Assembly: GCF_014204915.1 (NCBI RefSeq) | Contig: NZ_JACHMH010000001.1 | Location: forward strand, 3,869,501-3,933,500 | DNA: 64,000 nucleotides | DNA from: Crossiella cryophila | GTDB taxonomy: Bacteria > Actinomycetota > Actinomycetes > Mycobacteriales > Pseudonocardiaceae | Reading direction: 5' to 3' | Shown here: in pieces, positions 25,564-33,543 of the stretch | Position numbering within the stretch: the first letter of the stretch is position 1 | Layout: each line of letters begins with the position of its first letter | Position numbers and translations under genes: made by a program | Notes under the pieces: model-generated | What the model was told of the DNA's origin: nothing | Seen by the model: only the letters and a program-made list of their open reading frames with translations | The model's database searches: none

Positions 25564-26778
25564 GTGTCGCGGCAGGGCGGGTTCGTTGCGGCGTTCGGAA
25601 TCGCAGAGTTCCGCGCGCTGTGGCTGGCGGAACTCCAATCGGTGATCGGAGATCAACTCGCCAAGGTCGCGCTCTCGCTGCTGGTCTTCGAGCGCACCCG
25701 CTCGCCGCTGCTGACCGCAGGGGCCTACGCGCTGACCATGTTGCCCCAGCTCGTCGCCGGTCCACTGCTGTCCTGGCTGGCCGACCGCTACCCGCGCCGC
25801 ACGGTCATGACGCACACCTCGCTTGCCCAAGCGTTGCTGGTCGGTCTGATGGCCGTGCCCGGCATGCCGCTGTGGCTGGTCGCCGCGCTGCTGGTGCTGG
25901 TCCAGCTGGTGCAGGCGCCCTTCGCCGCGGCCCAGGCCGCCACCGTGCCGGTGGTGCTCACCGGCGAGGTCTACCAGGCCGGACAGGCGCTGCGGCAGAT
26001 CACCGCGAACGCGGCCATGCTGCTCGGCCTGGCCGGTGGCGGACTCGCGGTCGGCCTGCTCGGCCCGCACGTCGCGCTGGCCATCGACGCGGTCACCTTC
26101 GCCCTGGTCGCGCTGCTGGTCCGGCTCGGCGTCAAGCACCGCCCCGCGGCCAGGGAGGCCCCCGCGACCGCGGCCCGGCGCAGTTCCGGGGTGCTGCTGG
26201 TGTGGCGGAACCGGCGGCTGCGCGCACTGCTCGGACTGTCCTGGCTGGCCGGGATCGCGGTGGTGCCCGAGGGCCTGGCCGCGCCGCTGGCCGCCGAGTA
26301 CGGGGCCGGACCGGCCGCGGTGGGCTGGTTGCTGGCGGTGGACCCGGCCGCCTACGCGCTGAGCACCTTCCTGCTGACCCGCTGGACCAGCACGGAGACC
26401 AGGTTGCGGCTGCTCGGGGTGTTCGCGGTGGGTTCGGTCGCGATGCTGCTCGGCTTCGCCGGGGTGGGCCTGACCGGCGCGTTGATCCTGCTCGCGGTCT
26501 CCGGCGCGCTGGCCGCCTACCAGGTCACGGCGGCGGCCGAGTTCATGGCCGCGGTGCCGGACGCGGACCGGGGCGCGGCCTATGGCGTGGCTCGCACCGG
26601 GCTCCGCGTGGTGCAGGGTTTGGGCGTCGTCGCGGGCGGCGTTGGCACCGAGTTGATCGGCAGCCCGAGCACGACGGTTACCCTGGCAGGGGCCGTGGGC
26701 CTGGTCCTGGCGGTTCCGGCCGCCTGGGCATGGCGACGGGCGCGTCAGGAAGGGCCGGTGAGTCCGTCATGGGTGTGA
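25564..26778 (+). CDS. MFS transporter
   Basis: 404 residues with about 10-12 membrane segments. The early loop ADRYPRRTVM (between TM2 and TM3) is the MFS motif A variant. The overall shape matches the EntS-like MFS_3 group of exporters. The GTG at 25564 is preceded by AGGGTG at suitable spacing; in-frame codons further upstream run through the intergenic region and mycoredoxin antisense. Substrate unknown. The next 160 bp before the cyclase gene contain palindromic and repeated DNA. Confidence 0.87.
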   Translation: MSRQGGFVAAFGIAEFRALWLAELQSVIGDQLAKVALSLLVFERTRSPLLTAGAYALTMLPQLVAGPLLSWLADRYPRRTVMTHTSLAQALLVGLMAVPGMPLWLVAALLVLVQLVQAPFAAAQAATVPVVLTGEVYQAGQALRQITANAAMLLGLAGGGLAVGLLGPHVALAIDAVTFALVALLVRLGVKHRPAAREAPATAARRSSGVLLVWRNRRLRALLGLSWLAGIAVVPEGLAAPLAAEYGAGPAAVGWLLAVDPAAYALSTFLLTRWTSTETRLRLLGVFAVGSVAMLLGFAGVGLTGALILLAVSGALAAYQVTAAAEFMAAVPDADRGAAYGVARTGLRVVQGLGVVAGGVGTELIGSPSTTVTLAGAVGLVLAVPAAWAWRRARQEGPVSPSWV

Positions 26779-26817
26779 GACTCAGCGGTTGCCGGTCACA
26801 CGGGGTGGCAGACGGGG

Positions 26818-26829
26818 TACACCGGTGTA
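26818..26829. promoter_or_regulatory. 12-bp perfect palindrome upstream of the GGDEF gene
   Basis: TACACCGGTGTA, located about 110 bp upstream of the first start of the diguanylate cyclase gene and 40 bp after the MFS stop. Candidate repressor or activator site. Confidence 0.4.
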
Positions 26830-26867
26830 ACGACGCCGGGCTGCGGCGCCGACAAACCAAGCGAGAG

Positions 26868-26979
26868 TCACCAGTCGCGGTCAGTCACGGGAATCACCTC
26901 CGGTCGGCTGCGGTCGGTGCGGGCGAAAGGGGACGGCCATGACCTTCACCAGTCGCGGTCGGACACGGAGACCACCTCC
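26868..26979. repeat. 34-bp imperfect direct repeat in the GGDEF leader
   Basis: Copies at 26868-26901 and 26946-26979 match at 29 of 34 positions. Both begin TCACCAGTCGCGGTC and end CACCTCC; the period is 78 bp. The second copy overlaps the first codons of the long version of the cyclase gene. It may be a regulatory element rather than coding sequence. Confidence 0.6.
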
Positions 26980-28381
26980 CCGGGAGGTCAGCGCCACGCT
27001 CAGGCCGCAGCTACACGACACCCGTGTGCCGGGCACACGGGATAGAGGTATGGACAGTGTGGGGGGTCAGTCGCACACGGGCCAAACGAAGAAGCGGGAA
27101 TCGTTGCGACGAATTCGCCCGAGTAAATGGGCGCTGTGGAGTCTGCCTCGGCGGGTAATCGTTTATCTGCTGGTAGTCGAGGTGGCGGTGCTGACCGCTC
27201 TAGTCACGTCCGTGCTGGCCATGACGGTGCCCACCGGCAAGGAATGGCTGACCTGCGCGGTACTGATCATCTGTGCGGGCGCGCACGTCCACCTGTCCCG
27301 CCGCACCGAGGAACAACGCCGCGGCAGTGCCCCTGGCCCGCATATCGATCTTACGAGTATCTGGACCCTGCCCGCCGTTCTGCTGTTGCCGGTGCCGCTA
27401 ATGGCATTGGTGGTCATCGCCATTCGTACCCAGCGTTACCTCATCGCGCGCCGCCCGTTGTTCCGCTTCGCCTTCAGCACGAGCAGCATCCTGCTCGCCG
27501 CGCTGGCCGCGCACGAGGTCCTGGACCTGCTCGGCACCCCGGCCTGGACCACCGGGCACCCGCTGACCATGCTCGCCGAAGCTGGCATCACCCTGGCGGC
27601 CGCGCTCACCTACGGCCTGACCCAGCTGCTCGCGGTGGCCGGCGTGATCGCGCTGAGCATGCCCAAGCCCGCACTGGCCGAACTCTTCGGCACCGTCCCG
27701 GACAACGCCCTGGAGGCGATGACCATCGCACTGGGCGCGGTGGCCGCCGTGGTGCTGATCCACAACCCGTTCATCGCGCTGGCCCTGGTCCCAGCCGCCG
27801 CGGTGCTCAACCGGATCGCCCTGCTCCGCCAGCTCGAACGGGACGCCTCCACCGACGCGCTGACCGGCCTGCTCAACCGCCGCGGCTGGCTGGACCGGGC
27901 CAACCGCACCCTGGTCCGCGCCGACCACCAGGCCGCCCTGCTGATGCTGGACCTGGACCACTTCAAGTCCATCAACGACACCTACGGCCACGTCGCCGGC
28001 GACGACGTGCTGCGCGCGGTCGCCGAGGTCCTGCGCGAGAGCACCAGGTCCGGCGACCTGGTCGGCCGCTGGGGCGGCGAGGAGTTCATCATCCTGCTGC
28101 CCGAGGTCTCCCGCCTGGAAGCGCACACCGTGGCCGAGCGGATCCGGGCCAAGGTGCGCGAGATGCAGGTCCCCACCACGCACCGCCGCGGCGGCCACGT
28201 GATCATCATCGAGGACCGCACCACCTCCGTCGGCCTGAGCATCTCCCCGGACCACGGCCCCGACCTGGACAGCCTGGTGGCGGCCACCGACGCGGCCCTG
28301 TACCGGGCCAAGGAGAGCGGCCGCGACCGGGTCGAACCGGCCGAACCGGCCCTGCGCCTACCCGAACAACGCGAGCACTGA
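26939..28381 (+). CDS. membrane-bound diguanylate cyclase (GGDEF)
   Basis: 480 residues. About six membrane segments lie in residues 70-290; the GGDEF domain follows from about 300. STDALTGLLNRRG, DLDHFKSINDTYGH and the active site GGEEF (379-383) are intact, and an RxxD inhibitory site (RSGD, 370-373) stands five residues before it, so the enzyme should make c-di-GMP under product control. ATG 26939 has an excellent AAAGGGG site, but residues 1-60 are basic, Pro/Arg-rich and overlap a DNA repeat; a start at Met38 (27050) is an alternative. No EAL domain. It ends 4 bp from the convergent caspase-like gene. Confidence 0.9.
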   Translation: MTFTSRGRTRRPPPREVSATLRPQLHDTRVPGTRDRGMDSVGGQSHTGQTKKRESLRRIRPSKWALWSLPRRVIVYLLVVEVAVLTALVTSVLAMTVPTGKEWLTCAVLIICAGAHVHLSRRTEEQRRGSAPGPHIDLTSIWTLPAVLLLPVPLMALVVIAIRTQRYLIARRPLFRFAFSTSSILLAALAAHEVLDLLGTPAWTTGHPLTMLAEAGITLAAALTYGLTQLLAVAGVIALSMPKPALAELFGTVPDNALEAMTIALGAVAAVVLIHNPFIALALVPAAAVLNRIALLRQLERDASTDALTGLLNRRGWLDRANRTLVRADHQAALLMLDLDHFKSINDTYGHVAGDDVLRAVAEVLRESTRSGDLVGRWGGEEFIILLPEVSRLEAHTVAERIRAKVREMQVPTTHRRGGHVIIIEDRTTSVGLSISPDHGPDLDSLVAATDAALYRAKESGRDRVEPAEPALRLPEQREH

Positions 28382-28385
28382 CCCG

Positions 28386-29879
28386 TCACCAGGTGAGCTT
28401 GCTCAGCCTGCGCAACAGGTAGATCGCCCCCACCAGCCCCTCGGCCACCAGGAAATGAATCCCCAGGCTGAGATCCCTGGTGTTGACCGCCGCGGCCAGC
28501 ATCGCCACCGCCAACGGCGGCAACGAGGCCCAGAGCAGCAGATTCGCCGTGTGGTAGAGCCGCAACGCCAACCGAGGCCGCACCTCCCCCAGCGCGGGCC
28601 ACTGAGGCCCTCGCAAAAGCTGGACCCGCCGCCGATTGCGCAACACCATGCCCGCCGCCCCGGCCAGCACCGGCAACACCACCACCGTGGCGGTGAACCC
28701 CGACCGCACGAACGCCTCCAGCACCGCCCCCGCGGCCTGCGCGGTCAGGTAGCCGGTCAGCAGCCACAGCAGGGTGGTGGTGAGCGCCGAGCCGAGGACG
28801 CGGGGGTAGTAGGCGCGCGGCATGGGGCGGCCGCGCAGGTATTTGGCGGTGGGCGGTCCCGGCGGCTGGTAGGGCACCGGCTCGGTCAACGCGGGAACCG
28901 GCTCCGGAATCTCCCGCGCCAACGCCGCCAACGCGGCATCCACCACCGCAGCCCCCGGCTTCGTCCCGCCCGCCTCCGGCCGCACCACCGGTGATCCCGG
29001 CTTCGCCTCCGACGGCTCCGGCCGCATCGGCGCCACCGGCCCTGGCTCGGTCGGCTCCGACGTGACCGGCACCGGAGTCACCATCGTCATTTCCCGGTCC
29101 ACCGGTACTACGGTCCCCGCCCCCACCTCAGCCACCTTCGGCCTCCCGGGTTCCCGCCGCAGCAACAGATCCCCGCTCAGATCCCCCAAACTCCCCTTCG
29201 GCCGAGGCAATTCCCGCCGGGCCAACGCCGCCGAGACCGACCGGAACAACTGCTGCACCGTCAACGGCGCGTCCCGCACCGGCGCCCCATCCCGCAGCAA
29301 CCGGATCACCTCCCCCGTGAACGCGGTGTGCCGCTCACCCACCGGCGAATGCGACCGCTCGTTCCGCGGCGAGGACGCGATCACCGCCGTCCCCCGCACA
29401 TCCACCTCCTGGATGTCCACTCCCGCCCCGCCCATCGTGCGCACCGCCAGCCCCGCGTAACAGCAGTCCAGCAACAACACCCGGGTCCGCGCGGGCGAGG
29501 ACTCCACCACCTCCCGGATCGAGTCGAACGGCACCCCCGTCCCCCACAGATTCCGCGGACTGGTCAACCGAACCCCCAGGAACAACTGCTCCCGCACCTG
29601 ACTCCGGATCCCATGCCCCGCGTAATAGACCAGCAGGAGATCCTCCGCCTGCCCCGCCGCCTCGCCGAGTCGTTCCAGCAGACTCGCGGGCGAGTCCGGG
29701 GTGTCGATCACCGTGCACTGGGCGGGTTCGAGGATGCCGGTGTCCGGATCGGTCAGGGCCCGGCGCAGGTCGGCCAGGTTGTCCCCGACCGCGGGTAACG
29801 GCGGCAGCTCCTCGGCGTGCGCGTAGTGGCTGGTGCCGATCAGCACCGCCCGCGACAACCGCGGCTCCGGCGCCCGCAT
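28386..29879 (-). CDS. caspase-like peptidase with C-terminal membrane helices (copy A)
   Basis: 497 residues. The N-terminal 240 residues are a C14 caspase-like domain: RAVLIGTSHYAH opening strand, catalytic His89 in VYYAGHG, catalytic Cys in VLLLDCCYAG (Cys140 by alignment to metacaspases), then SSPRNERSHSPVGERHTAFTGEVIRLL. A Pro-rich linker (about 250-345) leads to four hydrophobic segments, so the peptidase is tethered to the membrane. It follows the small EACC1-like gene directly (TGA immediately followed by ATG). Known context: caspases linked to EACC1 proteins belong to NTP-dependent conflict/programmed-death systems of multicellular bacteria. It is a paralogue of the gene at 30180. 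Confidence 0.9.
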   Translation of the reverse strand: MRAPEPRLSRAVLIGTSHYAHAEELPPLPAVGDNLADLRRALTDPDTGILEPAQCTVIDTPDSPASLLERLGEAAGQAEDLLLVYYAGHGIRSQVREQLFLGVRLTSPRNLWGTGVPFDSIREVVESSPARTRVLLLDCCYAGLAVRTMGGAGVDIQEVDVRGTAVIASSPRNERSHSPVGERHTAFTGEVIRLLRDGAPVRDAPLTVQQLFRSVSAALARRELPRPKGSLGDLSGDLLLRREPGRPKVAEVGAGTVVPVDREMTMVTPVPVTSEPTEPGPVAPMRPEPSEAKPGSPVVRPEAGGTKPGAAVVDAALAALAREIPEPVPALTEPVPYQPPGPPTAKYLRGRPMPRAYYPRVLGSALTTTLLWLLTGYLTAQAAGAVLEAFVRSGFTATVVVLPVLAGAAGMVLRNRRRVQLLRGPQWPALGEVRPRLALRLYHTANLLLWASLPPLAVAMLAAAVNTRDLSLGIHFLVAEGLVGAIYLLRRLSKLTW

Positions 29880-30059
29880 TCACGCCCCGCCGTCAAGAAC
29901 CCTGCGCACCTCGGCGAGCACGGCCTGCGCCTCATCCGCCGACCCCGCCTGCAAGGTGACTTCCCGCCCCCGTAACTCACCCTCACCCCGTAACCACCCA
30001 GCCAGCTCCCGCAACTGCTCCGGTTCGCTGCCACTGATCGCGACACTCGCGCCGGTCAT
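29880..30059 (-). CDS. truncated EACC1-like small protein (copy A partner)
   Basis: 59 residues. The first half (EQLRELAGWLRGEGELRGREVTL) matches the start of the full EACC1 protein at 31626 (ELRRLASWLRDEEELRGQVSL). The last part (AQAVLAEVRRVLDGGA) matches its end (LDAVVGQVTKALGGGE). About 60 middle residues, including a hydrophobic segment, are absent. The ATG has a GGGGGAG site. Its stop abuts the start of the caspase gene, so the pair is tightly coupled. It could be a minimal functional form or a decayed one. Confidence 0.75.
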   Translation of the reverse strand: MTGASVAISGSEPEQLRELAGWLRGEGELRGREVTLQAGSADEAQAVLAEVRRVLDGGA

Positions 30060-30179
30060 CACTCCCCCTGCACGGTTGACTACCCAGGGTGATGACGCTA
30101 TCCCAGCGGATCCGGTGGGAGGGAGCGGAGAAATCACGTCCACGCAAAGATTCGGCGTAGCCGCAGGAACAGTCCGTGG

Positions 30180-31619
30180 TCACACAGATCGAGCCGCAAC
30201 GCCTCGCGAGCGCCGAGCGATGCGGCGGTAGAGCAGGTAGCCGCAGCCCCCGAACACCTCGGCCCACAGGATGATCGCACCGACGGAAGGGGAGCGTTTT
30301 CCGTCTTGGCCCAGGGTCTGCATGATCCCCATAACGGCGATGGCCATCAGCACGATCACCACGAAGAGAAGGACTACTGTTGCCCGATTCAGCCGTTGGG
30401 CCAGCACTGGATTGACATCGGCAAGTGCAGGGCGGGGACGGTCTGTCCGCTGCTGGTGCCTGTGTCGGCGATACAGACCACCCGCGCAAAGTCCGACGAC
30501 GACAAAGGCGAACACGCTTGTGCCGACACTGCCTGCCGGGCTGACGGTCGACACCGCGCTGCTGGTGGCGAGGCTGTCGATGCCGAAGGGGAAGAAGATC
30601 AGCACCCCCAACCACAGCAGGAAGGTCACCAACAGCCGACCAGCCTCCGGCAGGTAGGTCCGGAGCGACGCGGGCGACGACGTTCCCGCAGGCTCCGCCT
30701 CAGGCGCGGCCGTGGATGGTGTGTCCGGCCCACCGGTGTCCTTCGAAGTCGTCGGTTCGGGAAGGTCCGTCCGTACCTCGGCAACGGGCGGTGTGACCAC
30801 TGGCTCCGGCGGCTGCGGCGGTTCTGGCGATGGCAAAGGCGGTGGCGGTGGCTCAGCCAGGGGAGGCTGGGGCAGGACCACCGGAGGCTGCCTGCGGAGC
30901 AGTAGATCGGCACTGGTGTCGCCGCTGCTCATCTTGGGTGAAGGGTAGCCGCGCTGGGCCATGGCCGCGTACACCGACCGGTACAACTCCTGCACCGTCA
31001 GCGGCTCCTCAGGTAGCGGAGAGCCGTTGCGCAGCAACCTGATCACCTCGCTGGTGAACGCGGTGTTGCGTTCGCCGATGGGTGAGTGCGAGATCTTGTT
31101 CCGCGGGGACGAGGTGATGACGGTCGTACCCTGTACCAGGACATCCCGGGTGTCGATCGACCCGCCGGACATCGCACCGAGCGCCAGCCCCGAATAGCAG
31201 CAGTCCAGGAGCAGCAACCTGGTGCGCGCCTTGCTGTTCTCGATGATCTCCCGGATCGAATCGAACGGTACGGTGCTGCCCAGCAACTGGTCGCTGCGGC
31301 TTTCCCGCACGGTGAGGTAGAGCTGCTCGCGCCGGTCGTGGCGCAGACCGTGTCCGGCGTAGTAGACCAGCAGCAGGTCCCGCGCCTGGTTTGCCGCCTT
31401 CTCCAGCCGCACCAGCATGCTCTGGGGCGAGTCCGGTGTGTCGATCACCGTGCACTGCGCCCAGTCCAGAATGCCGGTCACCGGATCAGTCAGGGCGGCC
31501 AGCAGATCACTGAGGTTGTGCCGGACCGCGGGCAGGTTCGACAGGTCCTGATCGTCGGCGTACTCGCTGGTTCCGATCAGGACCGCTCGGGATAGCGCGG
31601 GCTCGGCGGTAGTCGGCAC
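30180..31619 (-). CDS. caspase-like peptidase with C-terminal membrane helices (copy B)
   Basis: 479 residues. The N-terminal caspase domain is clearly homologous to copy A: RAVLIGTSEYADD, His90 in VYYAGHG, Cys141 in LLLLDCCYSG, then SSPRNKISHSPIGERNTAFTSEVIRLL. A proline-rich linker (about 245-320) and four hydrophobic segments follow; the membrane part is less conserved than the peptidase. The start is GTG at 31619 with GGAGAG upstream; it lies 6 bp after the EACC1 stop. Expected biology (family knowledge): an effector protease activated by an upstream sensor, killing or arresting the cell. No sensor NTPase is in the window. Confidence 0.9.
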   Translation of the reverse strand: MPTTAEPALSRAVLIGTSEYADDQDLSNLPAVRHNLSDLLAALTDPVTGILDWAQCTVIDTPDSPQSMLVRLEKAANQARDLLLVYYAGHGLRHDRREQLYLTVRESRSDQLLGSTVPFDSIREIIENSKARTRLLLLDCCYSGLALGAMSGGSIDTRDVLVQGTTVITSSPRNKISHSPIGERNTAFTSEVIRLLRNGSPLPEEPLTVQELYRSVYAAMAQRGYPSPKMSSGDTSADLLLRRQPPVVLPQPPLAEPPPPPLPSPEPPQPPEPVVTPPVAEVRTDLPEPTTSKDTGGPDTPSTAAPEAEPAGTSSPASLRTYLPEAGRLLVTFLLWLGVLIFFPFGIDSLATSSAVSTVSPAGSVGTSVFAFVVVGLCAGGLYRRHRHQQRTDRPRPALADVNPVLAQRLNRATVVLLFVVIVLMAIAVMGIMQTLGQDGKRSPSVGAIILWAEVFGGCGYLLYRRIARRSRGVAARSV

Positions 31620-31625
31620 AGCCGG

Positions 31626-31985
31626 TTACTCTCCGCCGCCGAGGGCCTTGGTCACCTGACCCACCACCGCGTCCAGATCCTGGGTGGACCGGCATCCGAT
31701 CTCCAGCTCCCGGCCGTCCTTGGCGCGCAGGCGAAGGGTGACCCGGTCGGCCTCCTTGCGGCGGGCCAGCCAATCGAATACCGCGGTCACCATCGCGGCC
31801 GCTGTGCCGCTGGTGACCAGCACGACGATGGTGTCGATCGCGCCGCCCATCTCGCCAGGACGTATCGGCTGATGGGACAGGCTGACCTGGCCGCGTAGTT
31901 CCTCCTCGTCGCGCAGCCAGGACGCCAGCCGCCGCAGTTCGTCCTCGTCGGCACCGTCCAGACTGATGTGCACGGCCTCGGTCAC
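31626..31985 (-). CDS. EACC1 (effector-associated constant component 1) protein
   Basis: 119 residues. The N-terminal beta-alpha unit VHISLDGADEDELRRLASWLRDEEELRGQVSL, the Gly-rich step EMGG, a hydrophobic segment (VVLVTSGTAAAMVTAVFDWL) and a C-terminal strand-helix (VTLRLRAKDGRELEIG, then VTKALGGG) match the EACC1 family. That family was described from genome context as a constant partner of diverse effectors in actinobacterial conflict systems. It precedes the caspase gene by 6 bp. Its exact biochemical role is not known; it may couple effector to sensor. Confidence 0.85.
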   Translation of the reverse strand: MTEAVHISLDGADEDELRRLASWLRDEEELRGQVSLSHQPIRPGEMGGAIDTIVVLVTSGTAAAMVTAVFDWLARRKEADRVTLRLRAKDGRELEIGCRSTQDLDAVVGQVTKALGGGE

Positions 31986-32096
31986 GCGCGCCCCCTTTGA
32001 TCACTAAGAGTCAGTAATCCTACTCGGGGTGACCGGGTAATCACGCAGCGGGCTGCCGGGATTGTCCACTGTGTAGCTCAGCCGAGACAACGCCGT

Positions 32097-32134
32097 GATC
32101 GCTGGACCCGACCCTTCGGCCGGGTCCAGCGATC
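32097..32134 (-). terminator. 14-bp-stem hairpin terminator after the GH105 gene
   Basis: GATCGCTGGACCCG and CGGGTCCAGCGATC form a perfect 14-bp stem around a 10-base loop. It starts 12 bp beyond the GH105 stop. A T-run is absent, as is usual for high-GC actinomycetes. Confidence 0.8.
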
Positions 32135-32146
32135 GCCTCGAACGGG

Positions 32147-33304
32147 TCAGGCGCCGGTCTTCCTCAGTTGTTCGTTCATGATCAGGAATGCGCCCAGGCC
32201 GTGGAAGTCGTTCGTGTTTCTGGGGCGGGCGAGGTAGTACGCCAGGTTGCCGACGTTCGTGCCCTCGCTGATGTCCTTGATGTTGGTCAGGCCGTCCGTG
32301 CCCAGGCTGGCCTTGCCCAGCACGCCCTGATACCCCTTGCGGCTCACCGCGCTGAAGCTCGCGTCCAGGTACCCCCGCTCCACCCCGCGGGAGATCATGA
32401 ACGTGTACATCGCCGAGGCGGAGGTCTCCGTCCAGTTGCCGTTCGCGGTGGGCTTGTCCACGACCTGGAACCAGCGGCCGGTCGTGGCGTCCTGGTAGCG
32501 CTGGTAGCCGCGGGCCAGGTGTTGCACCATGGCGATCACCTCGGCGCGGCGGGGGTGGGTGGCCGGCAGGACCTCCAGGATGTCGATTGCCGTCATGCCG
32601 AACCAGCCGATGGCCCTGGCCCAGTGTTCGGCCGAGTGGCGGCCGGGGTTCTTCGCCCAGGACTCGGAGCCGTCCTCGTCGTAGGCGTGCCAGAGCAATC
32701 CGTTGTCGCGCTTGAGGTTCTTGAAGTAGGCGGCCAGGTTACGCACCGACTCGTCATAACCGTAGGTCTCGTTGTACTGCTTGGCGTAGCCTGCGATGAA
32801 CGGCTGCGCCATGTACACCCCGTCCGCCCACAACTGGCCGACCTTGCTGGCCGCGTGGAACATGCCGCCGTCGCTGGTGCGGGGGTAGCTGGGGAACCGG
32901 TTGCGCAGCTTGTCCGCTGCCTTCTTGTACTTCGCCTGCCCGGTCTCGGTGTGCAGGATGATCAGCAGCGTGGCCGCGCGCATCGAGTCCAGGTTGGTGA
33001 AGCTGTTGCTGATCTCGCCGTTGCTGTTGACGAAGCGGTCCACCCACGCCTTGATGTAGTCGAAGTACTTCTTCTCCCCGGTGCGCTTGTAGACCAGGTA
33101 CTGCCCGTACAGGTACAGCCCGCGCGTGTAGCTCCAGCCGCCAAGGGTGGCCGGGGTGAAGCGCTTCATGGTCGAGTCCACGACCGCCTTCGACCAGTCA
33201 TCCGGCGCCGCCGGTGCGGCGACCGCGGCGGGAGCGCCCAGTGTGGTGGTCAGGGCCAGCAGCAGACCGAGGACCAGCCCGCGGGCGCGGGTTGTGGTGA
33301 TCAC
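32147..33304 (-). CDS. secreted GH88/GH105 unsaturated glucuronyl/rhamnogalacturonyl hydrolase
   Basis: 385 residues. A signal peptide (to about residue 32, AVAAP) precedes an (alpha/alpha)6 barrel: LYLYGQYLVYKRTGEKKY, DGGMFHAASKVGQLWADGVYMAQPFIAGY (with the WADG catalytic Asp region), HSAEHWARAIGWFGMTAIDIL and TETSASAMYTFMISRG. These are hallmarks of GH105/GH88 enzymes that cleave unsaturated uronic acids from lyase products. I chose GTG 33304, preceded by GAGAGGTG at 6-bp spacing, over GTG 33313, which would have no spacer. It is divergent from the rest of the carbohydrate locus. A strong hairpin follows the gene. Confidence 0.88.
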   Translation of the reverse strand: MITTTRARGLVLGLLLALTTTLGAPAAVAAPAAPDDWSKAVVDSTMKRFTPATLGGWSYTRGLYLYGQYLVYKRTGEKKYFDYIKAWVDRFVNSNGEISNSFTNLDSMRAATLLIILHTETGQAKYKKAADKLRNRFPSYPRTSDGGMFHAASKVGQLWADGVYMAQPFIAGYAKQYNETYGYDESVRNLAAYFKNLKRDNGLLWHAYDEDGSESWAKNPGRHSAEHWARAIGWFGMTAIDILEVLPATHPRRAEVIAMVQHLARGYQRYQDATTGRWFQVVDKPTANGNWTETSASAMYTFMISRGVERGYLDASFSAVSRKGYQGVLGKASLGTDGLTNIKDISEGTNVGNLAYYLARPRNTNDFHGLGAFLIMNEQLRKTGA

Positions 33305-33543
33305 GTCGTCCACCTCTCGATGTAAAGGTAATCATCCGATCTCAACTGAGAGCGGCGGCGGCGAGTGGGGGGCGGTTCGTCCAGCACACCGGGGTCCAGA
33401 GACCCTGTCAAGGGTCGGAAGTCGCTGTCCTGCCGTTGGCCTAACCGCGGCTGCGCCTTGACGCCCGTTTTGGCCCGTCCTACGCTCGGGGCGGTCACAC
33501 ATCCGATCTTTGAGCAACGTTTACATGCTTGAACTGTGAGGAC
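33305..33543. promoter_or_regulatory. divergent control region of the carbohydrate locus
   Basis: No gene fits here. A half-site TTTACA(T) faces each gene: its complement at 33320-33326 near the GH105 start and TTTACAT at 33520-33526 near the GH95-like start. The 9-mer ATCCGATCT also occurs near both ends (33334-33342 and 33501-33509). AACGTTTACA around 33516 resembles a LacI-family operator half. A shared sugar-responsive regulator is plausible. Confidence 0.5.

Noticed and set aside
26839-26935. c-di-GMP (GEMM) or c-di-AMP riboswitch upstream of the GGDEF gene.
   Set aside because: A GCGAGAG-like loop is present, but the conserved core segments and pairing of either class are not visible; only direct repeats can be supported.
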